A model generated the notes under the pieces. It worked only from the letters and a program-made list of their open reading frames with translations. It ran no database searches and was not told the DNA's origin. A stretch of DNA of 64,000 bases from Karalla daura (lineage: Eukaryota > Chordata > Actinopteri > Chaetodontiformes > Leiognathidae): positions 9,403,073 to 9,467,072 of the forward strand of contig CM055207.1 in assembly GCA_029224185.1 (NCBI GenBank), written 5' to 3'. Of the stretch, positions 63,061 through 64,000 are shown in pieces; the first letter of the stretch is position 1; each line of letters opens with the position of its first letter. The translations under genes and the position numbers were made by a program.

Positions 63061-64000
63061 TTTCACAGCGTCCAATATTTCATGGTACCAGGGCAGATGG
63101 AAAATAAGATGCTGTTGCCTTCCGTCATTAATCGATAATCTAATCAGCAGGATTTGATTGTCCTTTCATAAAAAGACAATGAAACCACGCTCCCTCTGTC
63201 AAGCTCATCTTCAACTAACACACCCTCTCCTCCACCGCCCGGGGAGATCGTCACATCTCCGAAATCAAAACTGTCGCAGCGACGTGTGAACTGTGGCTCT
63301 CGCCGCAGTAGCACGCCACGAGGAGGGAGCGCCGCTGGAAAATGTTTGTCTGCTCGGGAACAGAGTTGTTGCTGGGGTTGCACGGTGCGCTTTAGGATCG
63401 GTGACACGCCGCAGATTAGAATTTCCAATCTGCAGTTTGTCACCGGGATCTGTCAGTGGGAACACGACAGGCAGATTTTTCCTCTCCGCCACATGATGCA
63501 TTTATTTGAAACTATAATTCCCCCACTGTCTCTCAGCCCATGTCAGATATGAGTGTGAACAAAAAGCTTTAGCTAGCGGAGAGATTATTAAGATATACAT
63601 CGTACATCATCCTGTCAGGCACTCTGTTTTTGGAGGAGTACTACACATACTGGGACGAGACTGATTGTAATGATGATAAAAGTACTGCTGAATATAAATC
63701 AACAGTGTTGGGGGGCAACAAAGAGTACTCTCTCAGTGTATTGTACTTGAGTACTCGAGTTTATTCTGTCACTGACTGAGAGCATTTTATCTATTGTATC
63801 ACTCAATCACATAATGAGTTTTTTGAGTAATTTTTGCCTGAAACGTTTTAAATCCGCAGCAAGTTGAACGACAGAATATTAATTGGCGTCTACTGTGATA
63901 ATCATTAAAGTAATTCTTCATGCAAGATGTTCCTGTGGTTCCGACTGCTGCCGCTGCTTTTAATTTGGTTTAGTTTCGAGGTCTGGACTATTCCTCGTAC

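Overview
This is vertebrate genomic DNA, almost certainly from a teleost fish. It contains short exons with canonical GT-AG junctions separated by long AT-rich introns and intergenic DNA. It is rich in (CA)n and (TA)n microsatellites and in decayed fish-type transposons: L2-like LINEs, tRNA-derived SINEs of the DANA/HE1/V-SINE type, Penelope-like elements with a GIY-YIG domain, and TTAA-flanked MITEs. There are no operons, CRISPR arrays, phage genes or intact transposase genes.

Left end (about 1-7,600, minus strand): the 5' part of cep55, the midbody/abscission coiled-coil protein. Five coding exons (6731-6543, 6405-6298, 5485-5327, 1236-1183, 895-736) join in frame into 223 residues. They cover the N-terminus, the first coiled coil and the ESCRT/ALIX-binding region, followed by a 12-residue polyglutamine tract. 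Later exons lie beyond position 1. A likely non-coding first exon ends at 7459. Its promoter carries a full CRE and two CHR-type TTTGAA elements, as expected for a G2/M gene.

Middle (about 7,600-47,000): a roughly 39-kb gene-poor spacer. I see two Penelope-like GIY-YIG relics (8.1-8.6 kb and 25.7-26.1 kb), several SINE fragments, two TTAA MITEs (one carrying a 39/41-bp minisatellite), a telomere-like CCCTAA tract (31.5 kb), compound CA/TA microsatellites, unclassified repeat pairs, and one speculative two-exon gene tail on the minus strand (40218-39779).

Right part (about 47,000-64,000, minus strand): three phase-compatible exons (56707-56592, 51548-51366, 47684-47036) that I assign to the intracellular C-terminus of a neuregulin-3-like gene (nrg3). 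The basis is the Ser-rich/FRTPP block and the SVPIIPS motif followed by K-W. The EGF and transmembrane exons would lie beyond 64,000. Human NRG3 and CEP55 are both on 10q23, which fits. The introns hold a third TTAA MITE, a 31-nt poly-G run, a (CA)57 tract and an L2 element split by a SINE.

Nothing here convincingly forms a new multi-gene system. The points most worth following up are the polyglutamine in cep55, the divergent nrg3 tail, the TTAA MITE family, and the anonymous gene tail near 40 kb.
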